Translations under genes and position numbers: made by a program | Shown: in pieces, positions 8,807 through 18,471 of the stretch | How positions within the stretch are numbered: position 1 is the first letter of the stretch | Layout of the letters: each line of letters opens with the position of its first letter | Assembly: GCF_008365405.1 (NCBI RefSeq) | Contig: NZ_QOKV01000008.1 | Coordinates: 124,001-188,000 of the forward strand | DNA: 64,000 bases | Origin: Azospirillum brasilense | GTDB taxonomy: Bacteria; Pseudomonadota; Alphaproteobacteria; Azospirillales; Azospirillaceae | Reading direction: 5' to 3' | Notes under the pieces: generated by a model | What the model was told of the DNA's origin: nothing | Databases searched by the model: none | What the model saw: the letters and a program-made list of their open reading frames with translations, nothing else

Positions 8807-9424
8807 TCAGGCGGCGATCCCCAGCCCCTGGCGCAGCAGCCCGACCAGCACGCGCACCGCCCGCTCCTGAAGGTCCAGCGGCAGGCCGGAGCGGCCCGTT
8901 TGGCCGGCGACCTGTTCCGGCAGCGGCGGCAGGTGGACGAAGCCCATGGGAACGTCGAGGTCCGCCGTCTCGATCGCGTGGCGGGCGCGGTAGAACAGGT
9001 GGTTGCAGACGAAGCCGCCGGCGTGGTCGCTGAAGGTCACCGGCAGCCCGGCGATGGCCAGCTCGCGGACCAGCGTGGGGACCGGCAGGGTGGAGCCGTA
9101 GGCGGTCGGTCCGTCCGGCTCGATGGCGTCGTCGGTGCGCACCACCCCGGCGTTGTCGGCCTGCTCGCTCTCGTCGCGGTTCCAGGCCAGCCGCTCGATC
9201 TTGATGTATTCGGACCCGGCGGCCAGCCCGAAGCACAGGGCGGCGGCGGGCTGGTGCTCCTCCAGCAGGGCGGCGAAGGCGGCGCCGCAGGCGTCGTATT
9301 CGACGGGCAGGATCGCGGTGACGACCCCCGGCTCGCCGGCCAGCCGCTCCATGAGGAGCGCCGCCGGGTTGACGGCGTGATCCCCAAAGGGCTGGAACCC
9401 GGTGAGCAGGATGGGAGCCGTCAC
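8807..9424 (-). CDS. pcp: Pyroglutamyl-peptidase I
   Basis: A cytoplasmic cysteine peptidase (family C15) that removes N-terminal pyroglutamate from peptides. The 205-residue protein shows the family start ILLTGFQPFGDHAVNP and a plausible Glu-Cys-His triad: Glu near 77 in the IKIER segment, Cys140 in DHAGGFVCNHLFY, and His164 in MGFVHLPPL. The chosen GTG start at 9424 has GAAAGG about 8 bases upstream. An ATG at 9475 would add 17 residues that are unlike the family. The C-terminal region contains the Pro-rich stretch PPLPEQ. Confidence 0.92.
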   Translation of the reverse strand: MTAPILLTGFQPFGDHAVNPAALLMERLAGEPGVVTAILPVEYDACGAAFAALLEEHQPAAALCFGLAAGSEYIKIERLAWNRDESEQADNAGVVRTDDAIEPDGPTAYGSTLPVPTLVRELAIAGLPVTFSDHAGGFVCNHLFYRARHAIETADLDVPMGFVHLPPLPEQVAGQTGRSGLPLDLQERAVRVLVGLLRQGLGIAA

Positions 9425-9477
9425 GGCGGACGCCTTTCGGTCGGTGGGACAGAGACCAAAACTATCGCGTTCCAAAT

Positions 9478-9502
9478 CCCCTCTCCCCAGAGGGGAGAGG
9501 GC
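9478..9502. repeat. Small GC-rich palindrome
   Basis: CCCTCTCCCC and GGGGAGAGGG form a 10-bp hairpin with a 3-base loop, between the pcp start and the trpS end. It resembles the ends of the larger palindromic elements at 18192-18331 and 25832-26031 and may be a minimal member of that family. It may also help end trpS transcription. Confidence 0.6.
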
Positions 9503-9530
9503 TAAGAAGGCTGAACCCGATCACTTTGGT

Positions 9531-10529
9531 TCAGGGACGCAGAAGACCGATGATGTCCTTCACGCCGTTCAGGTTCGTCTCGGCGATGGCCGCCGCGCGC
9601 TCGCCGCCGCGGCGCAGCAGGCGGTCGATCTCGGCCTTGTCGTCGAGAAGCTCCTTCATGCGGGTGGTCATCGGCGCCAGCTTGGCGACCGACAGATCGA
9701 CCAGCGCCGCCTTGAAGCCGGAGAATTGGGCGCCCGCGAACTGCTGCACCGTCTGCTCGCGCGTCTGGCTGGACAGGGCGGCGTAGATGGTCACGAGGTT
9801 GTCGGCCTCCGGACGCTTCTCCAGGTCGGCGACGTTGTCCGGCAGCGGCTCCGGATCGGTCTTGGCCTTGCGGATCTTCGTCGCGATGGTGTCGGCGTCG
9901 TCGGTCATGTTGATGCGCGAATATTCGGACTCGTCCGACTTGCTCATCTTCTTGGTGCCGTCGCGCAAGGACATCACGCGCGTCGCCTCGCCCAGGATCT
10001 GCGGCTCGGGCAGCGGGAAGAACTCGGTGTCGTAGCGGCGGTTGAAGGCGCCGGCGATGTCGCGGGCCAGCTCCAGATGCTGCTTCTGGTCCTCGCCCAC
10101 CGGGACGTGGGTGGCCTTGTAGAGCAGAATGTCGGCGGCCATCAGCACCGGGTAGGAATAGAGGCCGAGGTTCGCCATGTCCTTCTGCTTGCCGGCCTTC
10201 TCCTTGAACTGCGTCATGCGGTTCAGCCAGCCGAGCGGCGTGTGGCAGGAGAGAATCCAGGCCAGCTCCGAATGGGCCGGGACGAAGGACTGGTTGAAGA
10301 GGATGTTCTTCTCCGGGTCGATGCCGGCGGCGATGTAGGCCGCGGTGACCTCGCGGATGTTGTTGCGCAGGACCTCCGCGTCCTGGTCGATGGTCAGCGC
10401 GTGCAGGTCGACGACGCAGAAGATGCACTCGTAGCTGTTCTGCAGCTCGACCCAGTTCCGCAGCGCCCCCAGATAGTTGCCGAGGTGAAGCTGCCGGGTC
10501 GGCTGCATGCCGGAGAAGATGCGGTTCAC
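9531..10529 (-). CDS. trpS: Tryptophan--tRNA ligase
   Basis: A class I aminoacyl-tRNA synthetase that charges tRNA-Trp. The 332-residue protein has the HIGH-like motif [15 protein letters not shown] (residues 9-23) and the KMSKS loop in [14 protein letters not shown] near residue 190, which is the usual bacterial length and layout. It lies 61 bases downstream of murJ on the same strand, a pairing seen in other alphaproteobacteria, so it is probably transcribed with murJ. Confidence 0.97.
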   Translation of the reverse strand: MNRIFSGMQPTRQLHLGNYLGALRNWVELQNSYECIFCVVDLHALTIDQDAEVLRNNIREVTAAYIAAGIDPEKNILFNQSFVPAHSELAWILSCHTPLGWLNRMTQFKEKAGKQKDMANLGLYSYPVLMAADILLYKATHVPVGEDQKQHLELARDIAGAFNRRYDTEFFPLPEPQILGEATRVMSLRDGTKKMSKSDESEYSRINMTDDADTIATKIRKAKTDPEPLPDNVADLEKRPEADNLVTIYAALSSQTREQTVQQFAGAQFSGFKAALVDLSVAKLAPMTTRMKELLDDKAEIDRLLRRGGERAAAIAETNLNGVKDIIGLLRP

Positions 10530-10590
10530 GGGAGGACTCTCGCTCGAAACTTCTGGAAGGCGGCTGTTATCGCCCCGGAACCGGGCGGGG

Positions 10591-12165
10591 TCAAGACACG
10601 GGCGGCTCCAATTCCGGAGTGTCCTTGCGCAGGAAGCCCTTCAGGTCGGCCAGATCGGTGGCCCCGGTCAGCTGCGCCAGTGTTCCGAACACCGCCACGC
10701 CGCCGCCGACCAGCAGGGCCAGGGCGCCGAAGCGGACCAGCGTGGACGCCGCCTCCAGCCCCGGCGCCAGGGCCGACGCGCCGGCCAGCAGCGCCGCCCC
10801 CATGCCCAGCGCCGCCGCGGCGATGCGCGGCGCGCGGCCGAGGAAGCGCTCGTCCAGCTGCAGGAACCCGCGGCGGCGCAGCGCCCCGGCCAGCAGGGCG
10901 AGGTTCAGCCAGGCGGTCAGCCCGGTGGCCAGTGCGATCCCGACATGGCCCAGCACCGGCATCAGCGCGATGCCCAGCGCCAGGTTGGCGAGCGTCACCA
11001 CCACGGCGACGCGCACCGGGGTCGCCGTGTCCTGGCGGGCGAAGAAGGCGGCGTTCAGCGCCTTGACGATGACATGGGCGGGGATGCCGATGGCGTAGGC
11101 GGCCAGCGCCCAGGCCGTCGCCTGCGCCTCCGCCGGGCCGAAGGCGCCGCGCTCGAACAGCACCGACACGATGGGCGCCCCGGCGACGCCCAGCGCCACC
11201 GCCGCCGGCAGGCCGAGCAGCAGGCTGAACTCCAAGGCACGGCTGAGGTAGTGGCGGACCATCCGCTCGTCCCCCGCCGCGGCGTGGCGGGCGAGCACGG
11301 GCAGCAGCGCGGTGCCGATGGCGATGCCGATGACGCCCAGCGGCATCTGGTTCAGCCGGTCGGCGTAATAGAGGAAGGACACCGCGCCCGACGGCAGCAG
11401 CGAGGCCAGCACGACGTTCAGGAACAGGTTGATCTGCATGACCCCGGCGCCGATGGCCCCCGGCCCGACCAGCCGGAACAGGCGGCGCATCCCCTCGGTC
11501 ATCCGCGGCCACGTCAGGCGCAGCGTCACCCCCGCCGCCCGGCAGGCCCAGCCCATCCAGACCAGCTGAACCACGCCCGACAGCGTCACCGCCGCAGCCA
11601 TCGCCCGCCCCGGCTCCAGCCCCAGACGCGGCGCGGTCAGCAGGGCGGCGATCAGCGTCAGATTGAAGGCGATGGGGGCGGCGGCGAAGGGGCCGAAGCG
11701 GTCCAGCGCGTTCAGCACGCCGCCCAGCAGCGCCACCAGGGAAATCAGCGTCAGATAGGGGAAGGTCAGCCGCGCCATGTCGACGGCCAGCGCGAACTTC
11801 GCCGGCTCGTCCACGAAGCCCGGCGCCAGGACGTGCATCAGCGCGGGCATCGCCAGGATGGCCAGGGCGGTGAAGGGCAGCAGCACCGTCAGCAGGACCG
11901 CCAGCGCCTGCTCGGCGAAGGCCACCGCGGCGGCGCGGCCGTTGCGCTGAAGCTCCGCCGCGAACAGCGGGACGAAGGCGACGCTGAAGGCCCCCTCCGC
12001 GAACAGGCGGCGGAAGAAGTTCGGCAGCTTCAGCGCCACGAAGAAGGCGTCGGCCACCGGCCCGGCGCCGAGCACCGCCGCGGTCAATATGTCGCGGGCG
12101 AAACCGGCCAGCCGGCTCAGCAGGGTCAGGCTGCCGACGGTGGCGATGGCGCGGGCGAAACTCAT
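10591..12165 (-). CDS. murJ: Lipid II flippase MurJ (MviN)
   Basis: Flips the peptidoglycan precursor lipid II across the inner membrane. The 524-residue protein is almost entirely hydrophobic, with about 14 membrane helices. It carries the family start [18 protein letters not shown] and the segment [21 protein letters not shown] use the ATG at 12165; an in-frame start at 12192 adds nine unlike residues. It is head-to-head with the hybrid kinase gene, sharing about 130 bases of upstream DNA, and is followed by trpS. In several alphaproteobacteria glnD precedes murJ directly; here glnD is about 7 kb away. Confidence 0.96.
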   Translation of the reverse strand: MSFARAIATVGSLTLLSRLAGFARDILTAAVLGAGPVADAFFVALKLPNFFRRLFAEGAFSVAFVPLFAAELQRNGRAAAVAFAEQALAVLLTVLLPFTALAILAMPALMHVLAPGFVDEPAKFALAVDMARLTFPYLTLISLVALLGGVLNALDRFGPFAAAPIAFNLTLIAALLTAPRLGLEPGRAMAAAVTLSGVVQLVWMGWACRAAGVTLRLTWPRMTEGMRRLFRLVGPGAIGAGVMQINLFLNVVLASLLPSGAVSFLYYADRLNQMPLGVIGIAIGTALLPVLARHAAAGDERMVRHYLSRALEFSLLLGLPAAVALGVAGAPIVSVLFERGAFGPAEAQATAWALAAYAIGIPAHVIVKALNAAFFARQDTATPVRVAVVVTLANLALGIALMPVLGHVGIALATGLTAWLNLALLAGALRRRGFLQLDERFLGRAPRIAAAALGMGAALLAGASALAPGLEAASTLVRFGALALLVGGGVAVFGTLAQLTGATDLADLKGFLRKDTPELEPPVS

Positions 12166-12299
12166 CCGGCAAAGGCCCGATTGGCCGCCCAACCCCGCGC
12201 CGACCGGTGCGAAAAACCCGCAAAAGTTTGATTATCCTCTACTTTTTGTATCATTGGTCGCTGGCTTGTCCATTGAAGGAGGAGTTCGGCTGGCGCATA

Positions 12300-14882
12300 A
12301 TGTCCGTGAGGCAGTGTTTGAGGTCGGCAGTGCGACGATGGATCGCTTTTCCACGGGGGATGGAGGCCCGTCTCGTTCTTCCCGCCGTTGCGGTCGCCGT
12401 CGCCATCGCGGCGCTCTGGTGGACGCTGCTGACCCGCATCGACCGCGAGGAACGCTTCCTCGACCAGACGACCCGCCAGCACACGGCGGCGATGGCGCAG
12501 CTGGTCGAGGAACAGGCCATCGCCACCTTCCGCCGGCTGGACGATCTTCTGATCGACGTCGCCTCCCATGTCGAAAAGGACATTCCGCTCCTGATTCCCA
12601 CCCGGCGGTCGTTCGAGGAAGGCTTGGCCGCCTCCATCCGGATTTACGATGGGAACGGCTGGCTGTCCATGGGCTTGGGACGGACCACCACCCGCAATCC
12701 CGTGCTGGAGTGGGAGGAGTTCGCCCGGCACAAGTCCGGCGTCCACCGGAAGGGGAACCAGAAGGGCTTCGTCATCGGCCTGCCCTTCGTCAGCCCGGGC
12801 ACATCGGACGTGTTCATCCCGGTGTCGCGCCGGCTGGACGGGGCGGACGGGACGTTCCGCGGCGTCGCCGTGATCGACGTCCCGGCGGAGATCTTCTCCC
12901 GCTTCTACGGGCGGCTGGACCTGCCGCGCGACAGCTCGGTCGCCATCGCCCGGGCGGACGGCCCCCTGCTGGCCCGCCAAGCCCTTCAGGATCAGGTGTT
13001 CGGGCGCAGCTTCCGCAGCTCCGGTCTCTGGCCGGAGGCCGGCAGCGGAACGGTCCGGCACCATCGCGTCGTCAGCCCGGTGGACGGGGTGGAGCGCATC
13101 TACGCCTTCCGCGCCTCCGCCGATTACCCGCTCATGACGGTGGTCGGCGAGTCGGTGGAGACGGTGTTCGGCGCGTGGCGGCAGAACCGCTTCTATTCCA
13201 TCATCTGGGCCGCCGCCACCACCGCGGTGATCCTGCTGTTCACCACCGCCTTCCTGGTGGAGCTTCAGCGCCGCCGCCACGGCGACCGGGCGCTGCGCAT
13301 CCGCAACCGCGCCATGGAATGGAGCGGCGACGGCATCCTGATCGCCGACGCCACCCGCCCCGGCTCGCCGGTGGTCTACACCAACCCCGCCTTCGCCCGG
13401 CTGATGGGGATCGCTCCGGGCGCCGCCGACGGGCGCGCCGCGCGGGACGTGCTGGCTGGCCTGATGGGGGATGAGATGGGCCTGTCCCCGCTGTGCGACG
13501 GCGCTGAGGACGCCGGGGACATGCGGGCGGAGTTCCTGCGTCCAGGCACGGGTCTGGAAGGCGACGCGCCGGAGGTCTGGCTGGAGTTGCGCGCTTCGCC
13601 GGTGCGCGGCGCCGGCGGGCGGCTGGTCAGCGTGATCGCCACCGTCCGCGACATCACCGAGCACAAGACCGCCCAGGCCGCGCTGGCCGAGGCGCGGCGG
13701 GAGGCCGACCGGGCCAACATCGGCAAGTCGAAGTTCCTGGCGGCGGCCAGCCACGACCTGCGCCAGCCCGTGCAGTCGCTGATGCTGCTGATGGAGGCGC
13801 TGTCCACCCGCGCCACCGACCCCGCCATGCGCAAGATCCTGACCACCATGGACCGCGCGCTGGGCGCCCTGAAGATGCTGCTCGACGGGCTGCTGGACGT
13901 GTCGCGGCTGGAGGCCGGGGCGGTGGAGCCGAAGCGTATGGTCTTCCCGGTGACGGATCTGCTGGACCGCATCGCCGCCAACAGCCGGCCGGTGGCGGTG
14001 CGCAAGGGTCTGCTGCTGCACATCATGCCCTGCGGGGCCCATGTGGACAGCGACCCGATGCTGCTGGGCCGCATCCTTCAGAACCTCGTTGAAAACGCGC
14101 TGCGCTACACCAACCGCGGGCGCATCCTGGTCGGTTGCCGGCGGCGCGGCGCGGTGCTGCGGATCGAGGTGTGGGACACCGGCATCGGCATCCCGACCGA
14201 CCGGCAGGAGGACATCTTCCACGAGTTCGTGCAGGTCGGGAACGCCAGCCGCGACCGCGACCAGGGGCTCGGGCTGGGGCTCGCCGTCGTGCGCCGGCTG
14301 GCCCGCATGCTCGATCACCCGGTCAGCCTGCGCTCCGAACCGGGGCGGGGATCGGTCTTCCGGGTGGAGGTGCCGCTCGCCGCTCCTCCCGCCCCGGCCG
14401 AGACGCTGCCGGGGGACTTTCCCGTGACCGCCCGCATGCGGGCCGGCGCCCGCGTGCTGGTGGTCGAGGACGACCCCATCGTCCGCGAGGGGCTGTGCGC
14501 GATGATCCGGCAATGGGGGCACGAGGCGTTTCCCACCGCCAGCTTCGGCGAGGCGGTGGAGGCGCTGCGCCGCCACCCCGATCCGGACGTGATCGTCGCC
14601 GACTACCGGCTGGGCGAGGGGCACACCGGCACCGAGACCATCCGCGAGGTGCGCCGGCGGTCGAAGCGCCCGATCCCCGGCATCCTGGTGACCGGCGACA
14701 CCGCCCCGGAGCGTCTGGCGGAGGCCGAGGCCGGCCAGTTCAGCATCCTGCACAAGCCTGTTCTGGCCGACGATCTGCACCGGGCCATCGCCCTGGCCCT
14801 GGCTCCGACGGCTCTGGCTCCGACGGCTCTGGCCCTGAACGAGCCGTCGCCCGGCCCCGCGCAGCGCGAACTGGTCGACTGA
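12300..14882 (+). CDS. Hybrid sensor histidine kinase / response regulator
   Basis: An 860-residue membrane signalling protein. Domains in order: first membrane helix (about 21-40), periplasmic Cache-like sensor (about 41-295), second membrane helix (about 300-322, AAATTAVILLFTTAFLVEL), PAS domain (about 335-460), HisKA with the phospho-His in AAASHDLRQPVQSL (about 483), HATPase with N-box NLVENALRYT and GLGLGLAVVRR (about 580-700), and a receiver domain (about 718-835) with acidic pocket VVEDD and phospho-Asp in VIVADYRLGE. The start at 12300 has AAGGAGG 17 bases upstream; ATG 12207 is an alternative. The tail ends in short ALAPT repeats. The stimulus is unknown. Confidence 0.9.
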   Translation: MSVRQCLRSAVRRWIAFPRGMEARLVLPAVAVAVAIAALWWTLLTRIDREERFLDQTTRQHTAAMAQLVEEQAIATFRRLDDLLIDVASHVEKDIPLLIPTRRSFEEGLAASIRIYDGNGWLSMGLGRTTTRNPVLEWEEFARHKSGVHRKGNQKGFVIGLPFVSPGTSDVFIPVSRRLDGADGTFRGVAVIDVPAEIFSRFYGRLDLPRDSSVAIARADGPLLARQALQDQVFGRSFRSSGLWPEAGSGTVRHHRVVSPVDGVERIYAFRASADYPLMTVVGESVETVFGAWRQNRFYSIIWAAATTAVILLFTTAFLVELQRRRHGDRALRIRNRAMEWSGDGILIADATRPGSPVVYTNPAFARLMGIAPGAADGRAARDVLAGLMGDEMGLSPLCDGAEDAGDMRAEFLRPGTGLEGDAPEVWLELRASPVRGAGGRLVSVIATVRDITEHKTAQAALAEARREADRANIGKSKFLAAASHDLRQPVQSLMLLMEALSTRATDPAMRKILTTMDRALGALKMLLDGLLDVSRLEAGAVEPKRMVFPVTDLLDRIAANSRPVAVRKGLLLHIMPCGAHVDSDPMLLGRILQNLVENALRYTNRGRILVGCRRRGAVLRIEVWDTGIGIPTDRQEDIFHEFVQVGNASRDRDQGLGLGLAVVRRLARMLDHPVSLRSEPGRGSVFRVEVPLAAPPAPAETLPGDFPVTARMRAGARVLVVEDDPIVREGLCAMIRQWGHEAFPTASFGEAVEALRRHPDPDVIVADYRLGEGHTGTETIREVRRRSKRPIPGILVTGDTAPERLAEAEAGQFSILHKPVLADDLHRAIALALAPTALAPTALALNEPSPGPAQRELVD
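14794..14835 (+). repeat. 15-base tandem repeat at the 3' end of the hybrid kinase gene
   Basis: The unit GCTCTGGCTCCGACG recurs almost perfectly two to three times in frame, coding repeated ALAPT residues after the receiver domain. Copy number could change by slippage without breaking the frame, and it would alter only the tail length. Confidence 0.7.
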
Positions 14883-15064
14883 ACCGGTACATCGCCATCC
14901 CGAAGGCCGTGTCATGCGCCGGGCGTGCGGCAGCCTGTGCCTGTTTGCCCATTGCGCCAAACCCGTCCCTTTGCTTGTTTGCCTGTTTCGGAGGCGGCGT
15001 CCGCGGTCTCCGACCCAAAAGCGTTCGATAAAAAGAACCCGTTCCCGGAGAGAGGAATCCACCC

Positions 15065-16177
<1,113 letters not shown>

Positions 16178-16202
16178 GTTCATCCGGCCGATTCCAAGGA
16201 AG

Positions 16203-16233
16203 AAAGGCGGGGCCGTTGCGCCCCGCCTTTTTT
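16203..16233 (+). terminator. Rho-independent terminator after the liv binding protein gene
   Basis: AAAGGCGGGG and CCCCGCCTTT pair around an 8-base loop, followed by a run of T. It lies 25 bases after the stop codon. Confidence 0.88.
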
Positions 16234-16269
16234 CTGTCTGCCTTTTTTCTGCCCGGCGGATTCGGGATG

Positions 16270-16286
16270 GTCGGTGATTGCCAAGG
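16270..16286 (+). repeat. Outlying iteron copy
   Basis: GTCGGTGATTGCCAAGG differs by one base from the 17-bp iteron GTCGGCGATTGCCAAGG that is repeated on both sides of the repA gene. It lies about 590 bases beyond the repA stop, in front of the lipoprotein gene, and marks the left limit of the array as I can see it. Confidence 0.65.
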
Positions 16287-16375
16287 GCTGGGTGCGAACC
16301 TTTTGCCCGTTCCCGTGTTTGGGCAGAGGTAACCGAACACCGCCACGAACACCGCCATTGGGCAGGGAGGCCGCG

Positions 16376-16777
16376 ATGCATCGCCACGCCGGACGCCGTT
16401 CGCGCAATCGCAGGACCGCCGGGGTCATCCTGTGCGCCGGCCTGCTCGGCCTCGGCGCCTGCGCCGGCCTCGCTCCGCCGCGCAGCACGGAGCCCGCCCC
16501 CGGGGCGGTGGAGGCGCTGAACGGCTTGGTGCGGGGCGCCTGCAATCGTCAGGTCGCGTCCGTCCTGGCGGGTGAGGGGATTCCGGTGGAGCAGTTCCGG
16601 GCCGCGGTCTACAGCGAATTGCGCACCGGACCGGGCGGGCGGGTGTCGCAATACGAGATCTGGCTGTATTCGCGGGACAAACCCGGCGTGCTCATCATCA
16701 ATACGGACGAGACGTGCCGTCCGATGCAGATCTACGCGCGGGAAGGCGGCAGTCTGCAGGCCTTCAAGGCGGGTTAG
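16376..16777 (+). CDS. Small lipoprotein of unknown function
   Basis: A 133-residue protein with a basic N-terminus, a hydrophobic stretch and the lipobox LGLGAC near residue 24, so it should be lipid-anchored after cleavage. The mature part has further Cys residues (GACNRQ and DETCRP) that could form a disulfide. ATG 16376 is preceded by GGGAGG. I do not recognise the family. It lies between the outlying iteron and the repA gene, so it may belong to the same inserted block. Confidence 0.7.
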   Translation: MHRHAGRRSRNRRTAGVILCAGLLGLGACAGLAPPRSTEPAPGAVEALNGLVRGACNRQVASVLAGEGIPVEQFRAAVYSELRTGPGGRVSQYEIWLYSRDKPGVLIINTDETCRPMQIYAREGGSLQAFKAG

Positions 16778-16820
16778 GCAAAGCCCCGCTCGTCTGCCTG
16801 GGGAGGATGGCGCTTCGGCC

Positions 16821-16873
16821 CCTGGCAATCGCCGACTCCGATTCCGGAGCCGGGCGGGTTGGCAATCGCCGAC
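16821..16873 (-). repeat. Two inverted iterons abutting the repA stop codon
   Basis: Copies at 16821-16836 (CCTGGCAATCGCCGAC) and 16859-16873 (TTGGCAATCGCCGAC) are the reverse complement of the iteron consensus. The second ends exactly where the repA stop codon begins. Two GANTC sites (16834 and 16840) lie within this stretch. The copies run opposite to most of those in the array at the other end of repA. Confidence 0.8.
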
Positions 16874-17806
16874 TTACCCGCGCGCGGCGGGCAGGATCTT
16901 GCGCTCCGGAATCGGCGGTGGCGACGGGTAGAGCAGGACGCCGGTGTCGGAGAACTCCACCCGCGCGGCCTCGTAGACGGCCAGCGCCAGATCCAGCGCC
17001 ACCCGGAACTCCGGCTTGAAGTGCTTCAACTCCTTGTAGCCGCCGCCGAACTGCGTGAAGAGCGCCTTCCAGGTCACCGGAATCGGGTCGCGCAGCACGT
17101 GCAGCCGGTAGGCCAGCCAGACATAGACGTCGATCGCCATGGAGCAGCCGCCGATGTGGCGGATCGCCGGCTCCCAGATCGGCACGGGGGAGCGCTTCAG
17201 CGCGGCGAAGAAGGTTTCCGACAACTGCACCGTCTCGCGCCACAGCGTGCCCTGGCCGTCGTCGTCGCGCAGGCGGATGCCGCCGTTGACGATGTTCTCC
17301 TTGGCGAAGCCCTCCGCGCCGTCCTTGTCCCAGAAGAAGGTCAGGCGGCACAGGTTGATGCGGGTCGCCTGCTCCTGCACCGCCTTGTAGGTCGAGCCGC
17401 CGGCCGACACGCCCATGCGGTCGAGCCAGTCGTTCATCGAGCGGCCCAGCTCGATCTCGCGGCTGTTGTCCTGGATGGCGCGGGTCTGGAGATAGAGCAG
17501 GATCAGCCGCGCCTTGGCGCCGTAGGGGACGCCGACCGGCATCAGGCTGCCGTCGCGCTTGCGCTCCTTGCCCGGCTCGACCAGCAGGGTGACGCGGCCC
17601 TGGTCGCGGCGCCATTCGGCGTCCGGCGCCAGCTTGCGGTGGGGCAGGCTGGTCAGGCAGAAACCGGAATAGGTGATGCCCAGCGCGTTGGACTCGTCCT
17701 CCAGCACCGCCGCCGCGACATCGACGACGCTGGCCCGCTTCGGGTCCACGAGGTTCCGCGCCTCGCGCCGGCCATGCGTCATGATGAGTTGGTGCACGTC
17801 GCCCAT
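16874..17806 (-). CDS. repA: Plasmid-type replication initiator RepA
   Basis: A 310-residue protein resembling the plasmid-encoded RepA family (RepA_C) found in alphaproteobacterial replicons. Typical stretches are ASVVDVAAAVLEDESNALGI, VPYGAKARLILLYLQTRAI and SMAIDVYVWLAYRLHVL. Such proteins bind iterons and open the origin. The start at 17806 has GGGGGGACC directly upstream; an ATG at 17845 would add 13 residues. Both flanks carry copies of one 17-bp repeat, so it is the likely DNA target. The protein appears full length with no frameshift. The surroundings are housekeeping genes, so the call means a plasmid-like initiator and does not show that this replicon is a plasmid. Confidence 0.82.
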   Translation of the reverse strand: MGDVHQLIMTHGRREARNLVDPKRASVVDVAAAVLEDESNALGITYSGFCLTSLPHRKLAPDAEWRRDQGRVTLLVEPGKERKRDGSLMPVGVPYGAKARLILLYLQTRAIQDNSREIELGRSMNDWLDRMGVSAGGSTYKAVQEQATRINLCRLTFFWDKDGAEGFAKENIVNGGIRLRDDDGQGTLWRETVQLSETFFAALKRSPVPIWEPAIRHIGGCSMAIDVYVWLAYRLHVLRDPIPVTWKALFTQFGGGYKELKHFKPEFRVALDLALAVYEAARVEFSDTGVLLYPSPPPIPERKILPAARG

Positions 17807-17853
17807 AGGTCCCCCCGTCCATTCTGCCTGCAGTCGATCATGCACCGCCGGGA

Positions 17854-18189
17854 GAGTCCATTTGGCGATCGCCGACGAGGCTAATTGAGACCTAATTGCT
17901 GGAGTCTATTTGCTAGGTCGGCGATTGCCTGGGGACGACTCGGGGGTGCGTCGGCGATTGCCAGAAGACTCGTCGGCGTTCGCCAAGGGACCTTGTGGGA
18001 ATCATCGGTGACTCGGCCCAGACTTAAGGCGACTCGGGCATTGGTCGGCGATTGCCAAGGCCGGGCGGGCTGGGCGAGTCGCGACTCGGCATTTCTTGGG
18101 GTGGTCTTGGCGATGTCTGGCCAATGTCTGGGCCGGTGGTCGGCGATTGCCAAGGCGCCGCGGTGGGCCGGTTTGGCAATCGCCGACTC
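17854..18189. promoter_or_regulatory. Cluster of nine GANTC (CcrM-type) methylation sites
   Basis: GANTC occurs at 17854, 17902, 17937, 17967, 18010, 18031, 18076, 18083 and 18185, nine times in 336 bases, where one or two would be expected by chance. GANTC is the target of the cell-cycle methylase CcrM in alphaproteobacteria. The cluster coincides with the iterons, which suggests methylation-linked control of initiation or of repA expression. Confidence 0.65.
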
Positions 18190-18359
18190 CACCCTCTCCC
18201 GGGATGAGAGAGGGAAGGGGCCCACGCGCAGCGTGGGAAGGGTGAGGGTGTCGCTGAGGGTCAGCCTTTGGCTTCTCGTGCGACCCTCACCCGGCGCCTT
18301 TGGCGCCACCCTCTCCCGGGGCGGGAGAGGGACGTTGAAACGGTCGGCGATTGCCAAGG
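17862..18359 (+). repeat. Iteron array upstream of repA
   Basis: Consensus GTCGGCGATTGCCAAGG. Forward copies lie at 17917-17932, 17950-17963, 17972-17988, 18044-18060, 18139-18155 and 18343-18359. Inverted copies lie at 17862-17876 (TTGGCGATCGCCGAC) and 18172-18187. The copies at 18044, 18139 and 18343 are exact; the others vary mostly at the 3' end. The first two forward spacings are 33 and 22 bases (three and two helical turns) and later ones are longer. A degenerate half copy follows at 18361. Confidence 0.85.
18192..18331. repeat. Palindromic intergenic element, copy A
   Basis: A 140-bp element bounded by CCCTCTCCCGG-type ends. The right end (18309-18331) is identical to the right end of copy B at 26009-26031. 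The interior shares GCGTGGGAAGGGTGAGGGTG and CTCGTGCGACCCTCACCC with copy B. It can fold into several hairpins and has no coding capacity. It is a REP/MITE-like repeat lodged between two iterons. Confidence 0.8.
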
Positions 18360-18471
18360 TTGCCAAGGCGGCACCCCTGCCTTGCGGGACCATGCGGGCA
18401 CGAAACGGCAGCGCGGCTGTTTTACGCTTGGCCTCCGCGGCGACGGGGGCGTGCTTTGGGAGATCCGCGAC

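Larger units (their letters stand above)
17807..18471. other. Putative iteron replication origin (no gene)
   Basis: This 665-base gap between repA and the divergent PAP2 gene holds eight clear iteron copies, nine GANTC sites, a short AT-richer segment (17878-17915) with CTAATTG twice, and a 140-bp palindromic element near its right end. The arrangement of an initiator gene, iterons, an AT-rich stretch and methylation sites is what an iteron origin of an alphaproteobacterial replicon looks like. I found no DnaA box matching TTATCCACA. Origin activity is inferred. Confidence 0.65.

Noticed and set aside
12162-15062. 966-residue open frame on the minus strand opposite the hybrid kinase
   Set aside because: It is a shadow of a high-GC gene: low-complexity Arg/Gly/His-rich translation, no domain, and the plus-strand frame has a complete kinase.
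17846-18471. CRISPR array in the repeat-rich gap near repA
   Set aside because: Spacings are irregular (22-204 bases), copies occur in both orientations, there is no leader and there are no cas genes; the pattern fits iterons.
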